In this document: piece by piece, positions 8,231 through 15,910 of the stretch | How the letters are laid out: each line of letters begins with the position of its first letter | Position numbering within the stretch: the first letter of the stretch is position 1 | Assembly (NCBI GenBank): GCA_024683675.1 | Contig: JAIKYB010000019.1 | Coordinates: 1-34,933, forward strand | Direction: 5' to 3' | Source: Treponema sp. | GTDB taxonomy: Bacteria > Spirochaetota > Spirochaetia > Treponematales > Treponemataceae | Length of the DNA: 34,933 nucleotides | Translations under genes and position numbers: made by a program | Notes under the pieces: model-generated | Told to the model about the DNA's origin: nothing | The model's database searches: none | What the model saw: only the letters and a program-made list of their open reading frames with translations

Positions 8231-9415
8231 CTATTTTGCATTATTTTTTCTATAAAAAGCTGCTTGTTTTATAAGCTCTTGTACGTCTTTGACGATTATT
8301 TTTCCGTTTTCTGGACGATAGTTTGATAACTGCCCAAAATCATGAATGGCTTTAGGATGCAGATGACTTGGAAGACCGCACATGTTTGCAAGGTCTTTTG
8401 GTGTAAGATCAAATACCATGTTGTGATTTGAAGTATTCAACGTAATCTTCTGTTTTTCTGCCTGAAGAGAAAGAATATCTACAAGTTTTTCTACAGGTTC
8501 TGTAAGGGCAGCATTATCAAGCTGACGATACATAGACCAGAGTCTTTCTGCAAGTGTTGTTGTGAGCTTTGCAATCAGCTGAGGCTGTGTAGCAACCATC
8601 TGATTAAAGTTAGAACGATTGATTACCATGAGTACGCAATCACTGTGGGCTATGGCGCTTGCAGAACGAGGTTTGTTTTCGATAAGAGCCATCTCACCGA
8701 ACATGTCACCTTTTTTAAGAACTGCCAAAGTTACTTCTTCGCCGTTTACAACCTTTGAAATAGCAACTTCACCGCGCTGGATAATGAACATGTCAGAGCC
8801 ACTTTGAGCTTCTGTAAATATCATTGTTTCTTTTGGATATTCACGAGTCTGTTCGTCTGTTGGTTCATAGTAAACAGCATGAGTTCTAGGTTTAAGGGAA
8901 ACAAAATGTTTTTTTGCAAATTCTGCAGATTCCCCTTCTGGTCTGGTTTTTAAATATTGGTAATATGCATAAGCAGCTATATCATAACGGGAAGTTTTCT
9001 CGTAGAAATGAGCTACTTTAAAAATCTGATTACGGTCATCTGTTACCACGGAATTAAGAGTTGCTTTAGTAAGCATCTGATTCATGGTACGCATTCGATT
9101 TGCGAAGGATTTGATAATCTTTAAAGCGATAGGTGTATTCTGAGCAATTAAGTCTGGATACTGTTCTTTTCTTACAGAAATTGCAACTACATCTGTTGTG
9201 GCGATTGCAGATTCAATTTGAAGGTGGCCAGACATACATGGAACTACACCAACGAAGTCACCAGGTCCATAAGTGATAGGCGCATCGTTGTTACCATTAG
9301 ATTTCATGCATCTGACTGAGCCTTTTTGAATAATATAAAAATGGTCGCTATCCGCTTTGCCTTCTACTACCAGGTAGGAGCCTTGACGGAAGTTTATAAT
9401 TTGTAGTTGCAACAT
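8231..9415 (-). CDS. Double cyclic nucleotide-binding domain protein with Crp-like C terminus
   Basis: The protein has two CNB domains: residues about 5-105 (FRQGSYLVVEGKADSDHFYIIQKGSV) and about 180-300. The second has a good phosphate-binding cassette, FGEMALIENKPRSASA; the first has the variant GVVPCMSGHLQIESAIA, so it may not bind ligand. The C-terminal 80 residues (DLTPKDLANMCGLPSHLHPKAI onward) resemble a Crp winged helix, making it a possible transcription factor. The ORF could start at 9421, but the promoter TTGACA-17-TATACT puts transcription start at about 9418, so the second ATG (9415) is chosen. It probably heads the operon with the hypothetical and DUF192 genes. Confidence 0.85.
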   Translation of the reverse strand: MLQLQIINFRQGSYLVVEGKADSDHFYIIQKGSVRCMKSNGNNDAPITYGPGDFVGVVPCMSGHLQIESAIATTDVVAISVRKEQYPDLIAQNTPIALKIIKSFANRMRTMNQMLTKATLNSVVTDDRNQIFKVAHFYEKTSRYDIAAYAYYQYLKTRPEGESAEFAKKHFVSLKPRTHAVYYEPTDEQTREYPKETMIFTEAQSGSDMFIIQRGEVAISKVVNGEEVTLAVLKKGDMFGEMALIENKPRSASAIAHSDCVLMVINRSNFNQMVATQPQLIAKLTTTLAERLWSMYRQLDNAALTEPVEKLVDILSLQAEKQKITLNTSNHNMVFDLTPKDLANMCGLPSHLHPKAIHDFGQLSNYRPENGKIIVKDVQELIKQAAFYRKNNAK

Positions 9416-9424
9416 ATACATTAA

Positions 9425-9453
9425 AGTATAAGTTTACATTTTTCATTTGTCAA
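9425..9453 (-). promoter_or_regulatory. Promoter of the double-CNB gene
   Basis: On the minus strand TTGACA (9448-9453) and TATACT (9425-9430) are separated by exactly 17 bases, a near-consensus sigma-70 promoter. The predicted start lies only about three bases before the chosen ATG at 9415, and no Shine-Dalgarno fits, so the transcript may be leaderless. Confidence 0.85.
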
Positions 9454-9475
9454 TAAGAGAAAATTTATTGCATTT

Positions 9476-10420
9476 TTAAATAAATATGATTTCGGGTTCA
9501 AGTAAAAAGCCAAGTTGTTCTTTTACTGTGGCTTGAACTTTTTCTACAAGAGTCTTAATGTCTGCAGCTGTGGCATTTCCTGTGTTGATAATAAAGTTGC
9601 CGTGGAAAGGAGCTATTTGTGCGCCGCCTACTTGCAGGCCTTTTAGTCCGCATTGGTCTATGATTTTTCCGCTAGGAGCTCCGAATGCATGATTGTTTTT
9701 GAATACACTGCCTGCACTTGGATATTTGAAGTGGCCTTTATCTACTCTTTCTGCAATGTATTTTTTACAATTTGCAAGAATATTTTCATGTTCTGATTGA
9801 GGAAGCTGCTTTAGCTTAAAAGTGGCCTGCAGAATAAATTTCCCGGCAGGTTTTTGGAAGGGAGATTTTTTATAGTCCCATTCAGAACTGTTAAAAAGGC
9901 TTTCTTTGCTTACAGCCTGTTTTCCTTGGAATTCAAAATATTTTGTTGAATAGAGAATATCGCTGATGGATTTGTCGAAGCAGCGGGCATTCATATAAAG
10001 GGCTCCACCCACGCTGCCTGGAAGCCCTGCAAATTCTTCAATACCAGTCAGATTTTTTTTTGTACAAAAGTCTACAAGGGCTGCCATTGGCAGGCCACTT
10101 TGACAAGAGATAAGAATACTTCCGTCTTCTTGGACAGAGTCTGCTTCCATGTAGATTTCTTTCAGGTTTTGACTGGAAATAATTGCTCCCGGATATGTGC
10201 CATCTGGAAAAACTATGTTGCTTGCTCCACCAATTACAAAGTAGGGGATATCGGCGGCTTTTACAGCTGAAATTGCAGAAATAAACTGATCTGTACTTTC
10301 CGGGCTTATGAATAGCCTTGCTGAACCGCCAACCTTAAAAGTTGATTTTTGAGCTAAAGGTTCATTTTCTTTATATGGAATCTTTGCAAGTTTTAATGAA
10401 GAAGCAAGAAAATCTATCAT
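9476..10420 (-). CDS. murB: UDP-N-acetylenolpyruvoylglucosamine reductase
   Basis: MurB is a cytoplasmic FAD enzyme that uses NADPH to reduce UDP-GlcNAc-enolpyruvate to UDP-MurNAc, the second committed step of peptidoglycan synthesis. The 314 residues carry the FAD domain (STFKVGGSARLFI, GGASNIVFPDG, GLPGSVGGALYMNAR) and the substrate domain with YPSAGSVFKN, whose serine is the proton donor, ending in EPEIIFI with the catalytic glutamate. The GNFIIN region matches type II MurB. A TATAAT (10428-10433) ends about eight bases before the ATG, leaving no room for a Shine-Dalgarno; it may be leaderless. It is transcribed alone, 54 bases before the CNB gene. Confidence 0.96.
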   Translation of the reverse strand: MIDFLASSLKLAKIPYKENEPLAQKSTFKVGGSARLFISPESTDQFISAISAVKAADIPYFVIGGASNIVFPDGTYPGAIISSQNLKEIYMEADSVQEDGSILISCQSGLPMAALVDFCTKKNLTGIEEFAGLPGSVGGALYMNARCFDKSISDILYSTKYFEFQGKQAVSKESLFNSSEWDYKKSPFQKPAGKFILQATFKLKQLPQSEHENILANCKKYIAERVDKGHFKYPSAGSVFKNNHAFGAPSGKIIDQCGLKGLQVGGAQIAPFHGNFIINTGNATAADIKTLVEKVQATVKEQLGFLLEPEIIFI

Positions 10421-10427
10421 AAAAAAT

Positions 10428-10433
10428 ATTATA
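10428..10433 (-). promoter_or_regulatory. -10 element for murB
   Basis: A perfect TATAAT on the minus strand sits seven to eight bases before the murB ATG. No convincing -35 is present at 16-18 bases. Position implies transcription starting at or one base before the start codon. Confidence 0.55.
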
Positions 10434-10485
10434 GTGGGAAATGTAAAGTGGGGGAAGTGTAATTTTATTGTAAAAATGAGGCTTA

Positions 10486-10514
10486 TTGTTTAATCCAGAG
10501 GAAAATTGTATAAT
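10486..10514 (+). promoter_or_regulatory. Promoter of cysS
   Basis: TTGTTT (10486-10491) and a perfect TATAAT (10509-10514) lie 17 bases apart. Transcription from here would give a 5' leader of about 134 bases that contains the GC-rich triple hairpin region before cysS. Confidence 0.8.
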
Positions 10515-10530
10515 TCTTTACACTAAGCAG

Positions 10531-10620
10531 GCGTTGCGGGCGGCGTTTGAGCCCGCAGAAGGGGTAGAGAGCGATGACGCGAAGCGTTAGCGCGAACGCA
10601 GGGGAAGGCTTTCCCCTCCT
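10531..10620 (+). repeat. GC-rich multi-hairpin element in the cysS leader
   Basis: About 90 bases of GC-rich sequence in otherwise AT-rich intergenic DNA. Three stem candidates follow each other: TGCGGGC/GCCCGCA (10535-10557, nine-base loop), ACGC-GAA-GCGT (10577-10587) or the alternative GCGTT/AACGC (10584-10599), and GGGGAA/TTCCCC (10601-10616). It lies between the cysS promoter and the cysS ATG. It could be a structured regulatory leader or a dispersed palindromic repeat of REP type. No T-box specifier or known riboswitch was recognised. Confidence 0.7.
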
Positions 10621-10654
10621 GAATTTAATCCTAGAAAAATAGTAAGAGGTTTTT

Positions 10655-12244
10655 ATGGCACTTAAATTATACAATACAATGGGACGCAAATTGGAAGAGT
10701 TTAAACCAATTCAGGAAGGTCATGTTGGTTTTTATGGTTGTGGACCTACTGTTTATAATTATGCTCATATTGGTAATTTGAGGGCTTATGTTTTTCTGGA
10801 TGTTCTGGATAAAACTCTTACTTTGCTTGGCTATGATATTAAGCATGTAATGAATATTACTGATGTTGGCCACCTTACTGGAGATGGTGATGAAGGCGAG
10901 GATAAAATGAAAAAGTCTGCTGCTGAACGTCATCAGAGTGTACTTGAGGTTGCACAGTTTTATACAGAAGCTTTTATGAAGGATATTGATGCTTTGAATA
11001 TCCGTCATCCGGATGTTATTTGTAAGGCAACAGAGCATATTCCTGAAATGATTGAGCTGATTAAAAAGATTGAAGCTAATGGTCACACTTATATGGCCGG
11101 TGGAAATCTTTATTTTGATATTTCTACTTTCCCTGATTATGGTAAGCTTGCAAACCTGAATCTTGAGGAGCTGAAGGCTGGAGCTGGAAAGCGTAAGGTT
11201 GTTGTTGTTGATGAAAACAAGCGTAATCCTGGTGACTTTGTTCTCTGGTTTACAAAATCTAAGTTTGAAGATCAGGCTATGACCTGGGATTCTCCTTGGG
11301 GAAGGGGTTATCCTGGCTGGCATATTGAATGTTCTGCTATGAGTATGAAATATCTTGGTAAGCATATTGATATTCATACTGGTGGAATTGACCACGTGCC
11401 TGTTCATCATACAAATGAAATTGCTCAGTCGGAAGGAAGTTTTGACGAGGCTGAGCGCGCAAAGGGACCTTGGGTAAAGTATTGGCTGCATAATGAATTC
11501 CTTATTCTTGAAGGCGGTAAGATGAGTAAGTCTAGCGGGCATTTTATTACCCTGCAGACTTCGCTTCCTGCTGAAAAGGGCTTTTCTTTAAAGGATAAGG
11601 GCTACGCTCCTTTGGATTACCGTTTCTTCCTTTTGGGCGGTCATTATAGAAAACAGCTGGTATTTTCTCTGGAGGCTCTGGAGTCTGCAAAGAATGGTCG
11701 TGCGGCTTTAAATGCCAGAGTTGCAAAGCTGATTAGTCGGGCTAAAGAAGAGGAAGGGCTTGAACTTACTCGTGAAAATTATGCTTCTGTTTTGGCTGAT
11801 TTTGTTGGTGGCGCTCTTGATGAAGAGTCTATGTCTAAGTTCCGCCAGGGGCTTGAAAATGACCTTGCAACTCCGGTTGCTATGGCTGCTATGCAGAAGG
11901 TTGCCGGAGCTAAGGGGGGCATAAAGGCTTCTGTTGCACTTGCTACCTTGCTCAAGATGGATAGTGTTTTGAGTCTTGATGTAATTAAGAATGCTTTTGA
12001 TGTTTTGGATGAACAGGCTTTGCATAGTGGCACGGGCGCAGGTGCGGGTTCTCTTGCTGCTGGTGCAGCTGATGCTCATGCAGGTGACCCTGAAGCTGCT
12101 GAAATAGATGCACTTGTTGCAGAACGTACTTCTGCTAAAAAGAATAAAGATTTCGCTCGGGCTGACGAAATTCGTAACCTATTGGCTGCTCGCGGTGTTT
12201 TAATAATTGATACGCCAAATGGTCCTACATGGAAGCGTTCATAA
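10655..12244 (+). CDS. cysS: Cysteinyl-tRNA synthetase
   Basis: CysS joins cysteine to tRNA-Cys in the cytoplasm using ATP. This class I enzyme shows the HIGH-type motif as YNYAHIGNLRAYV (residues 35-47), zinc site residues including Cys29 (FYGCGPTVYN) and WHIECSAM, the HTGGIDHVPVHHTNEIAQSE block, and KMSKS at 289-293. At 529 residues it is somewhat longer than usual; the excess is an Ala/Gly-rich insertion (TGAGAGSLAAGAADAHAGD) before the C-terminal anticodon-binding helices, which end in DEIRNLLAARGVLIIDTPNGPTWK. AGAGGTTTTT precedes the ATG. A large antisense ORF (10667..11542) is a shadow. Confidence 0.97.
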   Translation: MALKLYNTMGRKLEEFKPIQEGHVGFYGCGPTVYNYAHIGNLRAYVFLDVLDKTLTLLGYDIKHVMNITDVGHLTGDGDEGEDKMKKSAAERHQSVLEVAQFYTEAFMKDIDALNIRHPDVICKATEHIPEMIELIKKIEANGHTYMAGGNLYFDISTFPDYGKLANLNLEELKAGAGKRKVVVVDENKRNPGDFVLWFTKSKFEDQAMTWDSPWGRGYPGWHIECSAMSMKYLGKHIDIHTGGIDHVPVHHTNEIAQSEGSFDEAERAKGPWVKYWLHNEFLILEGGKMSKSSGHFITLQTSLPAEKGFSLKDKGYAPLDYRFFLLGGHYRKQLVFSLEALESAKNGRAALNARVAKLISRAKEEEGLELTRENYASVLADFVGGALDEESMSKFRQGLENDLATPVAMAAMQKVAGAKGGIKASVALATLLKMDSVLSLDVIKNAFDVLDEQALHSGTGAGAGSLAAGAADAHAGDPEAAEIDALVAERTSAKKNKDFARADEIRNLLAARGVLIIDTPNGPTWKRS

Positions 12245-12278
12245 ATCGTAAATTTTTTGTAACCTTTTTGGAGTTGTT

Positions 12279-12845
12279 GTGTTTAATAAGTTAGATGAGG
12301 GAAAGTTGACGTCTGAGGCTATAAATGCCGGAGACCCAGCGGATTTTAAGAAAATTTACGATGCTTCTATGCAGATGCTTTTTAAAATTGCATTTCGCGT
12401 TGTAAATGACGAAGAAGCCGCAGAAGACCTTGCTCATGATTCTTTGATTAAAGCAAATGAAAAGGCTTTGGTTTTTCCTTCATTAAATGATGCTAAGTAT
12501 TGGCTGATTCGCGTTGTAAAGAATGCTTCCTTGAATTATATCAAGCGCAAGAACCGCGAAAAGAAAGCCTATGAAAAGGTTTTGTACAGCGATACTAGAA
12601 AGGTGGAATCAGGTGAAACTGATTTATTAAAGCAGGAATCAATTAATAAAGCCAGGGAAGCTTTGAAGAAACTGCCACAGAATCTTCAGGATGTTCTGAT
12701 GTTACGGGAATATGCCGATCTTAATTATAAGGAGATTGGCCGTGTACTTGGAATTACTGAAGGAAATGTTAAGGTAAGAATCTTCAGGGCGCGGGAACAG
12801 CTTGTTAAAATAATAGGAGAAGATAATGTCTTTTTGCCCGAGTAA
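12279..12845 (+). CDS. ECF-family RNA polymerase sigma factor
   Basis: An extracytoplasmic-function sigma factor redirects RNA polymerase to a stress or envelope regulon. The 188 residues show region 2 (FKKIYDASMQMLFKIAFRVVNDEEAAEDLAHDSLIKA and YWLIRVVKNASLNYIKRKNR, about 23-98) and region 4 (LKKLPQNLQDVLMLREYADLNYKEIGRVLGITEGNVKVRIFRAREQL, about 130-177). Region 3 is missing, as expected for ECF. The start is GTG with TTTTGGAG upstream; an upstream TTG is less likely. It overlaps the anti-sigma gene by 20 bases. Its own promoter was not found, so it may read on from cysS or autoregulate. Confidence 0.93.
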   Translation: MFNKLDEGKLTSEAINAGDPADFKKIYDASMQMLFKIAFRVVNDEEAAEDLAHDSLIKANEKALVFPSLNDAKYWLIRVVKNASLNYIKRKNREKKAYEKVLYSDTRKVESGETDLLKQESINKAREALKKLPQNLQDVLMLREYADLNYKEIGRVLGITEGNVKVRIFRAREQLVKIIGEDNVFLPE

Positions 12846-13488
12846 AGATATCCATTCTGTTTATTTAGACAACGAATTGCCGGAAGTTTACAAAAAGGAA
12901 TACGAGGCTCACTTGGAAACTTGTGAGAAGTGTCGTAAAGAACTTGAAAGTATTAAGGCTCTTAGAGCTGCCTTGAGAGCAGATTCTGAGGCTATTAGTC
13001 CAGATCAGAAATTTCTGGATCAGAGCTATGAAAGGCTTATGGTTAAGATGTCTTATGCTAAGAATGTTGGAAAAACTTCTGAAAAGCGCTCTATTCGTCC
13101 GGCTTATTATGCTGCGGCAGCGGCTGCTGTTTTTGCTTTGATAATTCCTTTGCGTATGAATAAGGCTGACTCTGGTGCAGTTGCTTCTGCGGGCTCTGTG
13201 GCTTCTGTTCCTGTTGTTTCAATTCCTACAAATGCTAATAATGTTTCGTTTGACAGTGGAAAAAATGTTGTTGTTTCTGGTAATATACATGAAACAGTAA
13301 ATACTTCCAGAGGTCAGACAATTGATAATCAGGTGCTTTCTGATAACCTGCGTGAAATTGATGTTTTGCGCCCTGACTTTAAGGAAGATACAATTTCTAT
13401 AAGGATTAGTGTTCCTGGAATGGGCGAGTTTCCTGTGTTTGCAGAAATCAATGTTCCCAGGACGGTAATGTCAGGTAAAAGCGAGTGA
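12826..13488 (+). CDS. Zinc-finger anti-sigma factor, membrane-anchored
   Basis: Anti-sigma factors of the ZAS type bind and silence their ECF partner until a signal releases it. Residues 29-36 read HLETCEKC, the HxxxCxxC zinc motif, with a preceding YLDNELP helix. A single membrane helix is likely at about 92-111 (PAYYAAAAAAVFALIIPLRM), followed by about 110 extracytoplasmic residues of beta-rich, Ser/Val-rich sequence. The gene overlaps the sigma gene by 20 bases and the next gene by four (GTGA). Signal sensing is probably periplasmic, and the downstream TIG protein could be part of the switch; this is inference. Confidence 0.9.
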   Translation: MSFCPSKDIHSVYLDNELPEVYKKEYEAHLETCEKCRKELESIKALRAALRADSEAISPDQKFLDQSYERLMVKMSYAKNVGKTSEKRSIRPAYYAAAAAAVFALIIPLRMNKADSGAVASAGSVASVPVVSIPTNANNVSFDSGKNVVVSGNIHETVNTSRGQTIDNQVLSDNLREIDVLRPDFKEDTISIRISVPGMGEFPVFAEINVPRTVMSGKSE

Positions 13489-15200
13489 ATTCGTCAGGAA
13501 AAATAAGTTATTCTTTTCGCCGGTATCCTTTATTACGCTGGATACTCGGCATTATAATTCTGGCACTTATTGTATGTGCTATTTTTCTATTTACAATAAA
13601 AACAAAGATTGTTCCCGAAATAGACTCTGTTACTCCTCCGGTAGGTTCTCCGGGGGACGTAGTTACTATTAGCGGTCGTAATTTTGGAAATGAGCGGGAT
13701 ATGAGCTATGTTGAAATTGCAGGTACAAAGCTTACTGCAAGCTCTTATCTTTCCTGGAATGATAATATAATTCGTTTTGTTCTTCCTGATTCTGTGCAGG
13801 ATGGTCTTGTTATTGTAGGAACCAGAGACGCAAGGTCTGCACCGGCTCTTTTTGCAAATGAAATAGGAATTCCTGTTCCTGTCGAAAATAATACTGCACT
13901 TTCGGCAACTAAGCCGGTCATAAATTATTTGTCTTCTGAAAAGGCTGCTATTGGTGATATTCTTGTTATTCAGGGTAGTAATTTTGGAGATACAAGAAAT
14001 CAGTCTAAGGTATATTTTACAGCCAATTACAACAACAAAATAGAAACTGCTGATTTAACTAATATTGTGCTTTTGACAGAAAATATGATTGCCGCTAATG
14101 AAGAGGATTATGATTATGTTTCCTGGTCTGACACTGAGATTAAGGTTCATGTTCCTGATGGGGCTTATAGTGGCGTTGTAATTGTTGATAATAAAAAGGA
14201 ACGTTCTGAACCTAAGGCCATAACTATTAGTCAGGATGCTGGCGTAAAAAGTTATATAAACAAGAAGATTTACCTTTTGCAGTATACAGCTGATATTGCT
14301 GATGTTGTCGTTTCTGATATAGCTTCAATTACTCTTAGATGTCCGCTTCCATACGTGGGCATTGCTCAGCCTCATTATGAAATGACAGAGGTTACTCCAG
14401 CGCCTGTTTTACAAAATTATCAGAATAATCTTATTCATCAGGTAACTAAAAACAAGAGTAATACTCCTAAAACGGTCTTTTCGCAGACTTTTGTTCTTCC
14501 AGTTTATGAAATTAATTCAAGCATTAAGGCTGAAAAAATTTCTGCTTATAAGGGAAGTGACAGAAATATGTTTACACTGGCTCTTAGACCTGACGCCCTT
14601 GTTCCAAGCGGGGATGAAAAGTTGATTGAATTAGCAGGGGAAATTGTTGGTAAAGAAAAAAATCCTTATAAAAAGGCAAAACTGATTTATGATTATATGT
14701 GTGATAATTATAAGGTTTTGTCAAAGCTTAGAAAGAATGATGCAAATCCTTTGGACTTAATAAAAGACAAAAAGGGTGATGCTTATGATTTTGCAGTAAT
14801 CTATACTGCTTTGCTTAGGGCTTCCGGTATTCCTGCCGTTACTGATGCAGGTATTCTTGTTTGTCAGGATCTTATGACTCAGAGTCATTGGTGGTGTGAA
14901 TTTTATATAGAAAAACTGGGCTGGCTTCCTGTTGACCCGGCAATTGGTGGTGGTTTAGATTATAAGAAATGGGCAGAGGGAAATAATTCTGATAGTCGTG
15001 ATTATTATTTTGGAAATCTCGATTCTCATCATATTACATTCTCTCACGGCTGGAATCAGCTGAAGCCTTTTAGTTTGGATAACAAGATTGTGCAGCAGCC
15101 AAGAAGCTTTGCTCTTCAGTCTATCTGGGAAGAAGCCAGCGAAAGCACAGTAAAATACAGCAGCTACTGGAGTGTTCCGGTAGTAAAAGGAGTATATTGA
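13485..15200 (+). CDS. Membrane-anchored TIG plus transglutaminase-like protein without catalytic Cys
   Basis: A 571-residue protein with a signal-anchor helix at about 18-40 (LLRWILGIIILALIVCAIFLF). Two TIG/IPT immunoglobulin-like domains follow, at about 47-125 (IDSVTPPVGSPGDVVTISGRNFG) and 145-245 (PVINYLSSEKAAIGDILVIQGSNFG). The C-terminal part has a transglutaminase-like core: KGDAYDFAVIYTALLRASGIPA near 430-450, then HWWCEFYIEKLGWLPVDPA with plausible His and Asp of the triad. The position of the catalytic Cys in the usual GxCxxxA pattern is Ala433 (codon GCT), so hydrolase activity is unlikely. The start GTG overlaps the anti-sigma stop. It probably acts in the envelope, perhaps as structural or sensing partner of the sigma/anti-sigma pair. 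Confidence 0.88.
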   Translation: MNSSGKISYSFRRYPLLRWILGIIILALIVCAIFLFTIKTKIVPEIDSVTPPVGSPGDVVTISGRNFGNERDMSYVEIAGTKLTASSYLSWNDNIIRFVLPDSVQDGLVIVGTRDARSAPALFANEIGIPVPVENNTALSATKPVINYLSSEKAAIGDILVIQGSNFGDTRNQSKVYFTANYNNKIETADLTNIVLLTENMIAANEEDYDYVSWSDTEIKVHVPDGAYSGVVIVDNKKERSEPKAITISQDAGVKSYINKKIYLLQYTADIADVVVSDIASITLRCPLPYVGIAQPHYEMTEVTPAPVLQNYQNNLIHQVTKNKSNTPKTVFSQTFVLPVYEINSSIKAEKISAYKGSDRNMFTLALRPDALVPSGDEKLIELAGEIVGKEKNPYKKAKLIYDYMCDNYKVLSKLRKNDANPLDLIKDKKGDAYDFAVIYTALLRASGIPAVTDAGILVCQDLMTQSHWWCEFYIEKLGWLPVDPAIGGGLDYKKWAEGNNSDSRDYYFGNLDSHHITFSHGWNQLKPFSLDNKIVQQPRSFALQSIWEEASESTVKYSSYWSVPVVKGVY

Positions 15201-15901
15201 TGACTAAAGTATTGAGTGTTGGTGGTTCAATTATTGTTCCGGATAAGCCGGATGTAGATTTCCTTTCGGAATTTGTAGGGATGTGTAGCAAGTGGCTTGA
15301 TGAAGATAAATCACGCCGTTTGATTCTTGTTGCTGGCGGTGGTGCTCCTGCACGTGTTTACCAGACTGCTTACAGTGAAGTTGCTGGGGCTGCTGGTTTT
15401 TCTGCAGATGCAAATGCTGCTGACTGGATTGGTATTATGGCAACTCGCATCAATGCCCAGCTTTTGAAGGCTTGTTTTTCTTCTTATTGTAAGAATGATG
15501 TTGTTTATAATCCTACTCTTGAAGATTTGAAGTTTGATGGACAGGTGCTTGTTGCAAGTGGCTGGAAGCCAGGCTTTTCTACAGATACTGATGCTGTTTA
15601 CCTTGGTGAAAAATTTGGTGCTAAGACAATTGTAAATCTTTCGAATATAGAAAAGGTTTACACAGATGATCCTCGCAAGAATCCGGATGCAAAGCCTTTA
15701 GATACTATTTCCTGGGCTGACTTCCGTAAAATGGTTGGTGATGAATGGACACCCGGCAAGAATTGTCCTTTTGATCCAATTGCTTCTAAGAAGGCAAGTG
15801 AGCTTGGAATGAAGGTTATTTGTGCCGGTGGAAAAAATATTCCTAATATCAATGCAATATTGAATGATAAGGAATACATTGGTACTACAATTGGTGACTA
15901 A
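15200..15901 (+). CDS. pyrH: UMP kinase, archaeal-type
   Basis: UMP kinase makes UDP from UMP with ATP, feeding pyrimidine nucleotides to RNA, DNA and sugar-nucleotide pools. The 233-residue protein has the amino acid kinase fold: VLSVGGSIIVPDKPDVDFL, LVAGGGAPARVY, the GFSTDTDAVYLGEKFGAKTIVNLSN nucleotide region, VYTDDPRKNPDAK, and the C-terminal GTTIGD. These match the archaeal type UMP kinase better than the bacterial hexameric GTP-regulated type. ATG at 15200 is chosen over the TTG at 15197; AAAAGGAG precedes it. It overlaps the TIG gene stop by one base, so it is last in the sigma-anti-sigma block. Confidence 0.88.
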   Translation: MTKVLSVGGSIIVPDKPDVDFLSEFVGMCSKWLDEDKSRRLILVAGGGAPARVYQTAYSEVAGAAGFSADANAADWIGIMATRINAQLLKACFSSYCKNDVVYNPTLEDLKFDGQVLVASGWKPGFSTDTDAVYLGEKFGAKTIVNLSNIEKVYTDDPRKNPDAKPLDTISWADFRKMVGDEWTPGKNCPFDPIASKKASELGMKVICAGGKNIPNINAILNDKEYIGTTIGD

Positions 15902-15910
15902 GCTCTAGTG

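Noticed and set aside
10531-10654. T-box riboswitch ahead of cysS
   Set aside because: No specifier loop, T-box sequence or terminator/antiterminator pair was seen.
10667-11542. 291-aa minus-strand ORF inside cysS
   Set aside because: Fully covered by cysS, with low-complexity composition; a shadow frame.
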